A DNA stretch of 64,000 nucleotides, from positions 3,410,001 to 3,474,000 of the forward strand of contig NZ_CP039290.1 in NCBI RefSeq assembly GCF_004798705.1, given 5' to 3'. The position numbers and the translations under genes were made by a program. The notes under the pieces were generated by a model that searched no databases, was not told the origin of the DNA, and worked only from the letters and a program-made list of their open reading frames with translations. Positions 32,460-40,927 of the stretch are shown in pieces. Every line of letters starts with the position of its first letter. Position 1 is the first letter of the stretch. The DNA comes from Arthrobacter sp. PAMC25564 (lineage in GTDB: Bacteria > Actinomycetota > Actinomycetes > Actinomycetales > Micrococcaceae).

Positions 32460-33404
32460 TCAGCCTTTGACTCCGCTGGAGGCGATGCTGTTCACAAAAG
32501 AGCGTTGGAACGCGATGAAGAGGGCGACGACCGGCAGCGTAATCATCGAGGAGTAGGCCATGACCTCGCCCCAGGAGACATTGAGCTGGAAGAAGTACTG
32601 CACCCCGATCATGACCGGGCGTAGTTCCTCGCTCTGGACAACCATGAGCGGCCACAGGTAGGAGTTCCAGGCCGGGAGGAAGGTCAGAATGGAAACCGTG
32701 GCGATGGCCGGCCCGGAAAGTGGCATGACAATTTGACGGTAGATCTTGAACCAGCCGGCCCCGTCCACCCGGGCCGCTTCGTCCAGTTCCTTAGGGATCG
32801 ATTCGAAGTACTGGTGGAACAGGTAGATGGAAAAGGCGTTGGCCACGAACGGGATGATCTGCACATGGTAGGTGTCCAGCCATCCGGTGGTCAGTGACAG
32901 CGAGAACCCGTTGATGTCCAGCCAGGGCAGCTGGTTGACCCACCAGACCAGCGGCAGGGCAAGTGTTTCGAAGGGCACTATCAGGGTGGCGATGATGAGC
33001 GTCAGGATGATTCCCTTTCCGCGGACCCGCATCCGTGACAGGGCGAATGCCGCGAGGCTGTTGATCAGGACACCCAGAATGACGGTCACGGCTGAGATGC
33101 CGATGGAGTTGATCAGGAACCGGGCTGCGGGTACCCGGTCGAAGACGGCGCCGTAGTTATCCAATGAGAGGTTCCCTACCGGCAGGAATGCGGCGATGGA
33201 GGACAGGTCGCCGAAGATCTGCTGGTCCGGCTTCAGTGAGGACACGAACATGAACAGCAGCGGGAAGGCAAAGATGACGCCGAGAAGGATTCTCACGATC
33301 CAGCCGGTGAGGCCGCGGAACCGCCGCGGTCTCTGGAAGGTTGAATTCTCGGAGGTTGAACGGGATCGGGCGCGCCGGCCGGCGGCGTCTAAAGTCGTGG
33401 CCAT
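32460..33404 (-). CDS. sugar ABC transporter permease (MalG type)
   Basis: This inner-membrane permease has 314 residues and six predicted membrane segments starting with RILLGVIFAFPLLFMFVSS. The EAA loop, contact site for the ATPase, reads ELDEAARVDGAGWFKIYRQIVMPL. Its ATG lies one base after the stop of the partner permease. No ATP-binding subunit is encoded here; such carbohydrate importers often share an MsmK/MsiK-type ATPase encoded elsewhere. Confidence 0.93.
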   Translation of the reverse strand: MATTLDAAGRRARSRSTSENSTFQRPRRFRGLTGWIVRILLGVIFAFPLLFMFVSSLKPDQQIFGDLSSIAAFLPVGNLSLDNYGAVFDRVPAARFLINSIGISAVTVILGVLINSLAAFALSRMRVRGKGIILTLIIATLIVPFETLALPLVWWVNQLPWLDINGFSLSLTTGWLDTYHVQIIPFVANAFSIYLFHQYFESIPKELDEAARVDGAGWFKIYRQIVMPLSGPAIATVSILTFLPAWNSYLWPLMVVQSEELRPVMIGVQYFFQLNVSWGEVMAYSSMITLPVVALFIAFQRSFVNSIASSGVKG

Positions 33405-33405
33405 G

Positions 33406-34395
33406 TCAGGACTTCTCTCGGGTGAGGTAGCGCTGTACTGCGGAGATGATGAGTACCAGCGCGAAGAAGACTAGGGAAATCGCGGAGGCGTAGGAGGTTT
33501 CCTGTTGCTTGAAGCCGGCACGGACAGCCTGGTAGACGATGGTCGTCGTCGAATCGAGCGGTCCGCCCTGGGTCATCACATTCACCTGTGTGAACAGGCT
33601 CAACGCCTGGATGGTGATGGTGATAAGGATCAGGCCCCGGGTGGCGGCAAGCCCGGGCCAGGTAATATACCTGAACCGCTGCCACCGGCTGACCCCGTCA
33701 ATATCAGCCGCTTCGTACAGCTCGGCTGAAATGGTCTGCAGGCCCGAGAGCCAGATGATCATGTGGAAACCTGCTCCCTGCCAGACAGACATCAGGATGA
33801 TGGCCGGTATGGCCGTGGCGGTGTTGTTCAGCCAGTCCGGTCCATGGACCGCCCCGAACGTCAGCCTGGTGATGATTTCGTTGAGCAGACCGTCCTGACG
33901 GTAAATGAACAGCCAGAGGAGGGAGACGACCACCATGGAAGTGACCACGGGCAGGAAATACACGGTGCGGAAGAAGTTGACTCCGCGGACCTTGGCGTTG
34001 ACCAGCAGCGCCATGATCAGGGCCACTCCGGCCTGCAGCGGGACCACGATGACGGCGAAGTACGCCACGTTCAGCAGGGCGCGGTAGAACGTTTCATCCG
34101 CGAACAGACGGACGAAGTTGTCCAGCCCGACGAACGTTGGCGGGTTCGGGGAGATCAGGCGTGCGTTGGTAAAGGCCAGCCCGAAGGCGAGCATGGCCGG
34201 TACGAACACGAAAAGCAGAAGCAGGAGCAGGGCCGGACTCAGCATGGCCCATCCGGCGCGCTGCTCGCGACGGTGGTACTGCTTAATCCGGAGTGGTTCC
34301 TTCGGTCTAATCCGGAGTGGTTCCTGCGGTGAAGAGGCTGAAGGGATGGCAGGCGCGGTTGTCGGCAAGGATGCCGGGGCTGCAGAGGAATTCAT
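33406..34395 (-). CDS. sugar ABC transporter permease (MalF type)
   Basis: This 329-residue partner permease has six membrane segments beginning LSPALLLLLLFVFVPAMLAFGLAF and the EAA loop ELYEAADIDGVSRWQRFRYITWPGL. The start is the ATG of MNSSAAPASL. The cytoplasmic N-terminus contains a short duplication (EPLRI twice) from an 18-bp sequence repeated 24 bp apart at 34284 and 34308. It forms the translocation pore with the MalG-type protein. Confidence 0.93.
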   Translation of the reverse strand: MNSSAAPASLPTTAPAIPSASSPQEPLRIRPKEPLRIKQYHRREQRAGWAMLSPALLLLLLFVFVPAMLAFGLAFTNARLISPNPPTFVGLDNFVRLFADETFYRALLNVAYFAVIVVPLQAGVALIMALLVNAKVRGVNFFRTVYFLPVVTSMVVVSLLWLFIYRQDGLLNEIITRLTFGAVHGPDWLNNTATAIPAIILMSVWQGAGFHMIIWLSGLQTISAELYEAADIDGVSRWQRFRYITWPGLAATRGLILITITIQALSLFTQVNVMTQGGPLDSTTTIVYQAVRAGFKQQETSYASAISLVFFALVLIISAVQRYLTREKS

Positions 34396-34475
34396 CGTGT
34401 CTTGTCCTGAGTGGTCCGGGTCCGGGTCCGGGGTGCCGCGCCGGCTCGATCGCAACGCGGCACCCCGGAGGCGGG

Positions 34476-35768
34476 CTAGTTCTTGTAGCCGCTATTGGAC
34501 TTGATGTTTGCGTCAATATTCTTGACGGCCTTGTCCAGGACCTGTTTCGGGTCGGCGCCGGAAATGATGTCCTGGGTGGCCTTGCCGAACTCGGTGGCGA
34601 TGAACGGGTAGGCGGGTGTTTCAGGTCGCAGAACGGCAGACTTCTTGGAGAAGTCAAGGAAGGCCCTGTTCTTGCCTGTCGGTTCGTAGCCGGGCACCAG
34701 GGCAGCGGCGGCGTCGGTGGCGGGGATCGTGCCGGTCGCCTTGGCCACCTTGGCGATATTTTCCGGTTTGAGGGAGAAGGAGAGGTAGTCCATCGCTGCG
34801 TCCGGGTTCTTGCAGCCCGTGGTCACTCCCCACTGCCAGGATCCGCCGCCGATCTTCGGGCCGTTGCCCAGGTCCACGGACGGCATGACCACCAGGTCAT
34901 CACCGAGCGCAGTGCGCGCCTTGTCCGCGGCCCAGCTGCCCGTGTAGACGATCGCGCTCTTGTTGTTCAGGAAGTCCGCGGTGGAGTCCTTGCCGCTCTT
35001 TTGCGCGGCGTAGCCCTTGGCGATCAGGCCGTGGAACCAGTTGGCCCAGTCGACCGCCTTGTCAGAGTTGAGGGCACCGTCGGCGCCCTGGTAGTCGTTG
35101 CGGTTGATCAGGTCCCCGCCGAAGGACTGCAGGAACGGTGAGTAGGCGTAAGGGAGCCATTCACCCGTGCCGGCCGTGCCGAGGTCCAGCGGGTTGTCCC
35201 ATTTGCCCAGCTTCTTCAGCGCTGCCAGTGCGCTATCGAACTCGTCCTTGGTCCATGGCTTGTCCGCGGTAGCCACCCGCACCCCGGCCGCTTTCAGATC
35301 CGAGGCGCGGGCCAGCATGGCCAGGGCCACATCGTAGTATCCGACCGAGTAGGTCTGGCCGTTCCATTTGCCCAGGGTGCTGGGAAGGTTCTGGGACAGA
35401 TCGGTCGAGAGCTTCAGCGGCGCCAGGTATTTCGACCACGCCCAGTTCGGGACGTTCGGCCCGTCGATGTCGACGATGCACGGCAGTTTGTTCGCCGAGG
35501 CCGCGGCGACAACGGAGTCGTTGTAGGAGTCCTGCGGGAAGGCCTGGACCTTGACCTTGACCTTGGTCTGGCTCTGGTTGTAGGCATCCACAACAGACTG
35601 GATGGCCCCCAGTTCGTCGGGGTTTCCGGCGTTGTGCGTCCAGAGGGTGACTTCGCCGTTGGCTCCGTCCTTGGAGTTTCCGGTTCCTGTCCCGCAGGCG
35701 GCCATGCTGCCGACAAGGGCGCCGGCGGTTAGACTGGCGGCCAGGAGCCGCTTAAGACGATTGTTCAT
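34476..35768 (-). CDS. sugar ABC transporter substrate-binding lipoprotein
   Basis: This 430-residue family 1 extracellular solute-binding protein starts MNNRLKRLLAASLTAGALVG and has a lipobox ending MAAC near residue 24, so it should be a lipid-anchored receptor. The mature part has the SBP pattern of carbohydrate receptors (VTLWTHNAGNPDELGAIQSV). With the two permeases it would import sucrose or fructo-oligosaccharides, judged by the adjacent GH32 and fructokinase genes. Upstream in-frame codons cross the stem-loop after lacI and are rejected. Confidence 0.92.
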   Translation of the reverse strand: MNNRLKRLLAASLTAGALVGSMAACGTGTGNSKDGANGEVTLWTHNAGNPDELGAIQSVVDAYNQSQTKVKVKVQAFPQDSYNDSVVAAASANKLPCIVDIDGPNVPNWAWSKYLAPLKLSTDLSQNLPSTLGKWNGQTYSVGYYDVALAMLARASDLKAAGVRVATADKPWTKDEFDSALAALKKLGKWDNPLDLGTAGTGEWLPYAYSPFLQSFGGDLINRNDYQGADGALNSDKAVDWANWFHGLIAKGYAAQKSGKDSTADFLNNKSAIVYTGSWAADKARTALGDDLVVMPSVDLGNGPKIGGGSWQWGVTTGCKNPDAAMDYLSFSLKPENIAKVAKATGTIPATDAAAALVPGYEPTGKNRAFLDFSKKSAVLRPETPAYPFIATEFGKATQDIISGADPKQVLDKAVKNIDANIKSNSGYKN

Positions 35769-35821
35769 TGTTGGTGAATCTTTCTGCTTGATTCCTGCGT
35801 GAATGGTTCGGTTCCGTTCAA

Positions 35822-35853
35822 GGGAGCGTGGCCGTGGCTGCGGCCACGCTCCC
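35822..35853. terminator. stem-loop between the LacI gene and the binding-protein gene
   Basis: The arms GGGAGCGTGGCCG (35822-35834) and CGGCCACGCTCCC (35841-35853) pair perfectly over 13 bp. On the minus strand no U-tract follows, so it is more likely a partial terminator or mRNA-stabilising hairpin that sets different levels for regulator and binding protein. Confidence 0.5.
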
Positions 35854-35895
35854 ATTTTTGTGCGCACCATGGATATGTGCGCTGTGCCGTTGCCC

Positions 35896-36921
35896 TCAGA
35901 TCTGCAGCGGCGAAGCGACTGACCCGCGCTGGATCAGCGGGCAGTCAAACATCTTGTGGACGGGTTCCGCGTCTTCCGATCCTTCGATCTCGTTCAGGAG
36001 CCGGGTCACGGCCCAACGGCCCATACCGTAATGGGGAAGTGCCACGGTTGTCAGACCCGGCCACAGGCTCCCGGCGATCAGTTCAAGATTGTCAATCCCG
36101 ACGACGGACACGTCGTGCGGAATCTTCAGACCGAGGGAGCCGGCGGCCTGGTAGGCGCCCATGGCCATCCGGTCATTGAAGCAGAACAGGGCCGTCGGAC
36201 GCTCGGGACGGGAGAGCAAATGGTATGCAGCCGTTCTGCCGCCGTGGGCCTCGGATACGGCTGCCGCGACCAGGGCGGGGTCAAATTCGATGCCGCTCTC
36301 CCTCAGCGCCTCCCGGTACCCTTGGAACCGTCCGTGCGTGGCGGGAATGTCATCGATGTTGTTGATGAATCCGATGCTCCGGTGCCCGGCGCCGATCAGG
36401 GCGCGCACGGCGGTCCGTGCGGCCTCCACCTCATCCGGGACCACGGAGGACACGTTTCCGTCCTCTGAAACGGCATCCAGAAGGACGGTCGGCACTCCAG
36501 CCAGTTCGGCCGGGAGCCCGATCCGCTGATGGTACATCTTCGCGTAGACGATGCCATCGACCTGGTGTTGAAGCAGGGTGCTGATCTGCCGCTTTTCCAG
36601 CTCACGGTCGCTGGCGGTGTCCAGCATCATCAGGAGCCACCCGCGCTCATACGCAGCATCCTGGGCCCCCAGAATCATTTCGCCCGCAAAAGGAGTCGTC
36701 GCAATCTCATCGCTCACCAGACCGAGCAGATACGAGCGGTGGTTGCGGAGCCCGCTCGCCAACCTGTTCGGTGCATAACCGAGGTCCTCGGCGACCGCCC
36801 GGACATGCTCCCTCGTCAAGGCGTTGACGCGGGAGCCCTGCGTATCGCTCAGGGCGTGCGACACAGTCGTGACGGAAACCTGTGCGGCTCTCGCCACATC
36901 CCGGATGCCTACTTTTGCCAT
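35896..36921 (-). CDS. LacI-family transcriptional regulator of the fructan/sucrose cluster
   Basis: This 341-residue repressor has the N-terminal LacI helix-turn-helix and hinge (IRDVARAAQVSVTTVSHALS, then LGYAPNRLASGLR) and a periplasmic-binding-like sugar domain (YLLGLVSDEIATTPF, FCFNDRMAMGAYQAAGSLG). The start is the ATG of MAKVGIRD, with AAGGGG as ribosome site. A perfect LacI-type palindrome lies 15 bp upstream, so it is probably autoregulated and controls the downstream transporter genes, released by sucrose, fructose or a phosphate ester. Confidence 0.92.
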   Translation of the reverse strand: MAKVGIRDVARAAQVSVTTVSHALSDTQGSRVNALTREHVRAVAEDLGYAPNRLASGLRNHRSYLLGLVSDEIATTPFAGEMILGAQDAAYERGWLLMMLDTASDRELEKRQISTLLQHQVDGIVYAKMYHQRIGLPAELAGVPTVLLDAVSEDGNVSSVVPDEVEAARTAVRALIGAGHRSIGFINNIDDIPATHGRFQGYREALRESGIEFDPALVAAAVSEAHGGRTAAYHLLSRPERPTALFCFNDRMAMGAYQAAGSLGLKIPHDVSVVGIDNLELIAGSLWPGLTTVALPHYGMGRWAVTRLLNEIEGSEDAEPVHKMFDCPLIQRGSVASPLQI

Positions 36922-36936
36922 GACCTTGCCCCTTTG

Positions 36937-36948
36937 CAAAACGTTTTG
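36937..36948. promoter_or_regulatory. LacI-family operator O1
   Basis: CAAAACGTTTTG is a perfect palindrome with the CpG centre typical of LacI-family operators. It is 15 bp before the regulator's ATG and would cover the -10 region (TACAAA candidate). Confidence 0.75.
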
Positions 36949-36971
36949 TATGTCGCGTGTGTCACATTAGC

Positions 36972-36983
36972 CAAAACGGTTTG
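36972..36983. promoter_or_regulatory. LacI-family operator O2
   Basis: CAAAACGGTTTG differs from O1 by a single base and starts 35 bp further upstream. It lies next to a TTGGCT -35 candidate on the minus strand. Two sites on about three to four helical turns suggest cooperative binding by one tetramer. Confidence 0.65.
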
Positions 36984-37469
36984 TACTGTCAACCACCAAG
37001 ACCTGATCATCGGAAACCACCCTTTACAGATGGGACGACCTGGCGGTGTCCCTCCATTCCGGCGGCTGATGCCCGTCGCACAAGCCGGTTCACTAGCGGG
37101 CCCGCGCCTCGCGGGGATTCATCGATGCTTCCCGTTGGCCCCGCCCGTATAGCCGCTCGTTCAAGGGAGGCTAGGGAGACCCCCGAACCTGCCCGGCAGC
37201 AAAATGCCGGCATCAGACGCTGCGCTTCGGAGCGGATCGCGCGGTGCAGTGCCGCTCGCATGCCGGTTGCGGGGACTCTGGGCCGCGCTGACCTGATGAC
37301 ATCCACGTGTCGGTATCTCCAGGCCTCCTGTTTGCAGGTAAGTCGATGCCTTGAGGCGGCGTAGCTCACAGGCCCAGTCGCGGCCTCCGCAGTCATGGAC
37401 CCCTGTCCGCTAGGTAAATGCGAAGGTCAAACCCCTAAAACGGCACCGGAGCTGATGGGAACATATGCA
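36984..37469. other. gene-free stretch between the lacI promoter and the intact IS
   Basis: About 480 bp. The longest frame (minus strand, 37007-37396) is Arg/Ala-rich with no ribosome site or motif and is not credible. I see no tRNA, terminator or relic that I can name. It may be eroded flanking DNA of the island. Confidence 0.45.
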
Positions 37470-38484
37470 TTGAGTATCTGCTTAGCTGAAGTAGACTGAC
37501 GCATGACCGATCTACCGCCGCAGATGCCGTGCGCAGGCGTGGACTATCCCAAGACGTTTGGACAGCTTCAGGACTGGTTCAGTACCGATGATGCCTGTCT
37601 GGAATACCTGGCAAAGCTGCGCTGGCCAGATGGATTCCTCTGCCCCAAATGCGGCTCCGGCGAGTACTGGCGTACGGGTGCTGGGCTCTGGATGTGCCGG
37701 GGATGCTCACGGCGGACCTCGGTGACAGCAGGAACCATTTTTGACCGCACCCGCACTCCGCTGCGCACATGGTTTGCCGCCGTCTGGTTTGTCACCGCAC
37801 AGAAGAACGGCGTGTCCGCTCTCGACCTGCAGCGGGTTCTGGGATTGAGATCCTACGAAACTGCGTGGGCCTGGATGCATAAGCTCCGCCGGGCCATGGT
37901 CCGGCCCGACCGGGAAGTACTCTCGGGGACTGTCGAAGTGGACGAGAGCTTCATCGGCGGCGTTGCCCGTGGGAAGCCCGGCCCCGGTCCTGACAAGATC
38001 TCCGTCCTGATCGCCGCCGAGCATCTGGACCACAACAGAATCGGCCGCATCCGCCTCGAGCCCGGGCCTGCCGACCGAAGACTCGCGCTGGTGAAATTCG
38101 GCCAACGTGTCGTCGCCCCTGGTTCCACTATCCGCACCGACGGAGCGACACAGCTGAGGCGCTTCGCCACGCTTGGCTACGAGCACGAATACTTCACCCA
38201 GCTCGGCTCGGACATCCCGGCACACCTCAACATGCCCGCAGTGCACATGGCCGCCTCCCAGCTCAAGCACTGGATTGACGGCACTCTGCACCAGGGCATC
38301 TCCCGGGAACAGCTGGGCTACTACCTGGACGAGTTCACGTTCCGCTTCAACCACAGGACATCGGCCAACCGCGGGCTGTTGTTCTACCGGCTGCTCCAAC
38401 AGTCCGTCAATACCGGACCGAAGCCACTGAAGAATCTGGTCATCTCCGCATCTGCGGAGTGACTTCAGCTAAGCAGATACCCAA
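37470..38484 (+). mobile_element. complete IS1595-type insertion sequence
   Basis: The 1015-bp element is bounded by inverted repeats of about 23 bp: left TTGAGTATCTGCTTAGCTGA, right (reverse complement) TTGGGTATCTGCTTAGCTGA, one mismatch. It carries one transposase gene. The flanking 8-mers do not match, so a target-site duplication is not visible; this fits loss by recombination or deletion next to the element. Confidence 0.9.
37503..38462 (+). CDS. IS1595-family transposase (ISXO2-like)
   Basis: This 319-residue transposase has an N-terminal zinc ribbon (CPKCGS near 46, CRGC near 66) followed by the ISXO2-type DDE domain starting VEVDESFIGG near 146, with TDGATQ near 214 and HWIDG with FRFNHR downstream. 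It is intact and therefore possibly active. The start lies 33 bp inside the left terminal repeat. A truncated relative lies at 29070 in the same orientation. Confidence 0.95.
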   Translation: MTDLPPQMPCAGVDYPKTFGQLQDWFSTDDACLEYLAKLRWPDGFLCPKCGSGEYWRTGAGLWMCRGCSRRTSVTAGTIFDRTRTPLRTWFAAVWFVTAQKNGVSALDLQRVLGLRSYETAWAWMHKLRRAMVRPDREVLSGTVEVDESFIGGVARGKPGPGPDKISVLIAAEHLDHNRIGRIRLEPGPADRRLALVKFGQRVVAPGSTIRTDGATQLRRFATLGYEHEYFTQLGSDIPAHLNMPAVHMAASQLKHWIDGTLHQGISREQLGYYLDEFTFRFNHRTSANRGLLFYRLLQQSVNTGPKPLKNLVISASAE

Positions 38485-38599
38485 TAAAGGAAAACTATGC
38501 CCGGGCACTGCGGACCGCCATCCCCTGTTTTCGGGAGTTTTCAAAGCGCTTGTAACCCACGTCATATCTGCCGTACAGTTTTGGATCAAAGGTTCGTTA

Positions 38600-38633
38600 T
38601 TCGATTATCGAACATTGAGTTCTAATATCGAAC
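38600..38633. promoter_or_regulatory. IclR-type operator pair upstream of the hydroxybenzoate monooxygenase gene
   Basis: TTCGATTATCGAA (38600-38612) is a perfect 13-bp palindrome, followed at 38619-38633 by a related GTTCTAATATCGAAC. Such TTCGAT-type sites resemble those of IclR-family regulators (PobR/PcaU type) of aromatic catabolism. They lie 44-77 bp before the start codon. No IclR gene is in the window. Confidence 0.55.
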
Positions 38634-38676
38634 AGGCCTCTGGCGATCCCGCCACACAACGAAGTGAGGAAATCCC

Positions 38677-40593
38677 GTGCAGTTCCACCACCACGGTTAC
38701 GTATCCGGTGACCCGCGAGTCCAGCAAGCCGCCGGCGTCGGCATCAATCGCCCCACGGAGCTTCCCGACGAGGTCGACGTGCTTATCGTCGGCACCGGGC
38801 CCGCCGGTATGCTCGCCGCCGCTCAGCTGTCCCAGTTCCCGGGCGTCACCACGCGCATCATTGAACGTCGCGCGGGGCGGCTTCCCATCGGCCAGGCCGA
38901 TGGAATTCAGGCCAGGAGTGTCGAGACCTTCCAGGCTTTCGGTTTCGCCGAGCGGATCATCGCCGAGGCGTACCGGATCACCGAGATGGCGTTCTGGAAG
39001 CCGGACCCCGCGGACCCCTCGCGCATCGTGCGCGCCGCACGTACCATCGACGACCCGGCCGGGGTCAGCGAGTTCCCGCACCTCATCGTCAACCAGGCCC
39101 GGGTGCTGGATTACTTCGCCGAGTTCATGTCGAACTCGCCCACGCGCATGTCGCCCGACTATGGCTTTGAGTTCCGCAGCCTCGAGGTCACCGGCGAAGG
39201 GGAGTATCCCGTGACTGTGACGCTGCTCCACACCGCCGGCCCCAACGAAGGCCAGGAGCGCGTTGTCCGGGCCAAGTATGTCATCGGTGCGGACGGTGCG
39301 CGCAGCAAGGTCCGCGAGGCGATCGGCTGCACGCTCGCCGGGGACGCGGCCAACCACGCCTGGGGCGTCATGGACGTCCTCGCCGTTACGGACTTCCCCG
39401 ACATCCGCACGAAGTGCGCCATCCAGTCCGGTGAAGGCGGGAGTATCCTGCACATCCCACGCGAAGGCGGCCACCTCTTCCGCATGTACGTTGACCTCGG
39501 CGAGGTGGACCCGAACGACAAGGGCGCCGTGCGCAACACCACCATTGAGGAAATCATTCACAAGGCGAACAAGATCCTCCACCCCTACACGCTTGATGTC
39601 CGCAACGTCGCGTGGCACAGCGTGTATGAGGTGGGCCACCGCCTCACCGACCGGTTCGACGACGTCCTTCCGGAGGAGCGCGGTGCCCGGACACCTCGCG
39701 TTTTCATCACAGGCGACGCCTGCCATACGCACAGCGCCAAGGCAGGCCAAGGCATGAACGTCTCCATGCAGGACGGCTTCAACCTGGCCTGGAAGCTCGG
39801 ACACGTGCTCGAGGGCCGCAGCCCGGAGAGCCTGCTCTCGACCTACTCGGCCGAGCGTCAGGTCATCGCGAAAAACCTCATCGACTTCGACAAGGAATGG
39901 TCGACCCTGATGGCGAAGAGGCCCGAGGAGTTCGAGGACCCCTCCGAGCTCGAGGACTTCTACGTGCGCACCGCCGAGTTCCCCGCCGGATTCATGACCC
40001 AGTACGCCCCCTCCATGCTTGTCGCCGCCTCTGAACACCAGGCCCTGGCCACCGGCTTCACCGTCGGCAAGCGCTTCAAGTCAGCGCCCGTTGTGCGGGT
40101 CGGTGATATCAACCCGGTGCACCTCGGCCACCACGCCACGGCGGACGGCCGGTGGCGCATCTACGTCTTCGCCGACAAGGCAACCCCCGGAACGGGAGAG
40201 CAGGGGACGGCATCGCCTGCTGCGGACTTCGCCGAGTGGATTGCCAATTCGCCGGAATCGCCGCTCGCCGCCACACCGGCGGGTGCCGATCCTGACGCGT
40301 GGTTCGACGTGAAGGTGATCTACCAGCAGAATCACACGAGGATCGACATCGGCGCCGTTCCCAAGGCATTCAAGCCCCAGGTCGGCCCGTTCCAGCTTAC
40401 GGATTACGAGAAGGTTTATGCCACGGATCCGGCGGCGGACATCTTCGAACTGCGCGGCCTCGACCGCGGCGGAGTCGTCGTGGTCGTGCGCCCGGACCAG
40501 TACGTCGCCAACGTCCTGCCGCTGACGGCGACGGCCGAGCTCGCCGCGTTCTTTGCTCCCCTCCTGCAGGCGGATCGGCCCGCGGCAGTCTGA
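38677..40593 (+). CDS. FAD-dependent 3-hydroxybenzoate 4-monooxygenase-like aromatic hydroxylase
   Basis: This 638-residue group A flavin monooxygenase has the FAD Rossmann motif VDVLIVGTGPAGMLAAAQL near 29-47, the DG motif KYVIGADGARSKVREAIG, and the GD motif RVFITGDACHTHSAKAGQG, with a C-terminal thioredoxin-like domain as in phenol 2-monooxygenase. Size and sequence character fit MobA-type 3-hydroxybenzoate 4-monooxygenase, which makes protocatechuate. The start is GTG after a good GTGAGGA ribosome site. It is expressed next to the IS and an aldehyde dehydrogenase relic; phenol hydroxylase is the alternative. Confidence 0.85.
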   Translation: MQFHHHGYVSGDPRVQQAAGVGINRPTELPDEVDVLIVGTGPAGMLAAAQLSQFPGVTTRIIERRAGRLPIGQADGIQARSVETFQAFGFAERIIAEAYRITEMAFWKPDPADPSRIVRAARTIDDPAGVSEFPHLIVNQARVLDYFAEFMSNSPTRMSPDYGFEFRSLEVTGEGEYPVTVTLLHTAGPNEGQERVVRAKYVIGADGARSKVREAIGCTLAGDAANHAWGVMDVLAVTDFPDIRTKCAIQSGEGGSILHIPREGGHLFRMYVDLGEVDPNDKGAVRNTTIEEIIHKANKILHPYTLDVRNVAWHSVYEVGHRLTDRFDDVLPEERGARTPRVFITGDACHTHSAKAGQGMNVSMQDGFNLAWKLGHVLEGRSPESLLSTYSAERQVIAKNLIDFDKEWSTLMAKRPEEFEDPSELEDFYVRTAEFPAGFMTQYAPSMLVAASEHQALATGFTVGKRFKSAPVVRVGDINPVHLGHHATADGRWRIYVFADKATPGTGEQGTASPAADFAEWIANSPESPLAATPAGADPDAWFDVKVIYQQNHTRIDIGAVPKAFKPQVGPFQLTDYEKVYATDPAADIFELRGLDRGGVVVVVRPDQYVANVLPLTATAELAAFFAPLLQADRPAAV

Positions 40594-40794
40594 CCGGGAC
40601 AGTCTGGTCCTCCAACCTTCCCGCCGCCCGCAAGGTCGCCGCCCGGCTCGAAGCCGGCACCGTCTGGATCAACAAACACGGCGCCGTGGACCCCCCGGAT
40701 CCCGTTCGGCGGCGCCAAGCAGTCCGGCTACGGCCTTGAGTTCGGCGTCGAAGGCCTCAAAGCTCTCGGGGTACCCCAGGTCATCAACGGCTAA
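40588..40794 (+). pseudogene. aldehyde dehydrogenase, C-terminal relic with frameshift
   Basis: Frame 3 encodes LTGTVWSSNLPAARKVAARL and then EAGTVWINKHGAVDP; a shift near 40690-40702 is needed to continue with PFGGAKQSGYGLEFGVEGLK and a stop at 40792. These are the conserved last 65 or so residues of an NAD-dependent aldehyde dehydrogenase. The catalytic core and N-terminus are absent, and the fragment overlaps the end of the monooxygenase gene, so a deletion fused the two. Confidence 0.85.
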
Positions 40795-40927
40795 GTTTGG
40801 CACCCAGCGCCCAAAGAGGCACCCGGGACCTCCTGAGAAGGTCACGCCGGCGCCGAAAACACCAGAAACGCGACAAGCACTGCCGCTACCAGGCCCGCGG
40901 CCACACCCCATAAACGCGCCTGCAGTT

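Noticed and set aside
37007..37396. 129-codon ORF between lacI and the IS
   Set aside because: No ribosome site, Arg-rich, no recognisable family; treated as non-coding.
37455..38495. Target-site duplication of the intact IS
   Set aside because: The 8 bp left of the element (catatgca) and right of it (taaaggaa) do not match, also not in cross-combination with the remnant at 29070.
38542..38553. CAAAGCGCTTGT as a further LacI-type operator before the monooxygenase gene
   Set aside because: Imperfect palindrome with a different centre from the two good operators; one such match in AT-richer DNA is expected by chance.
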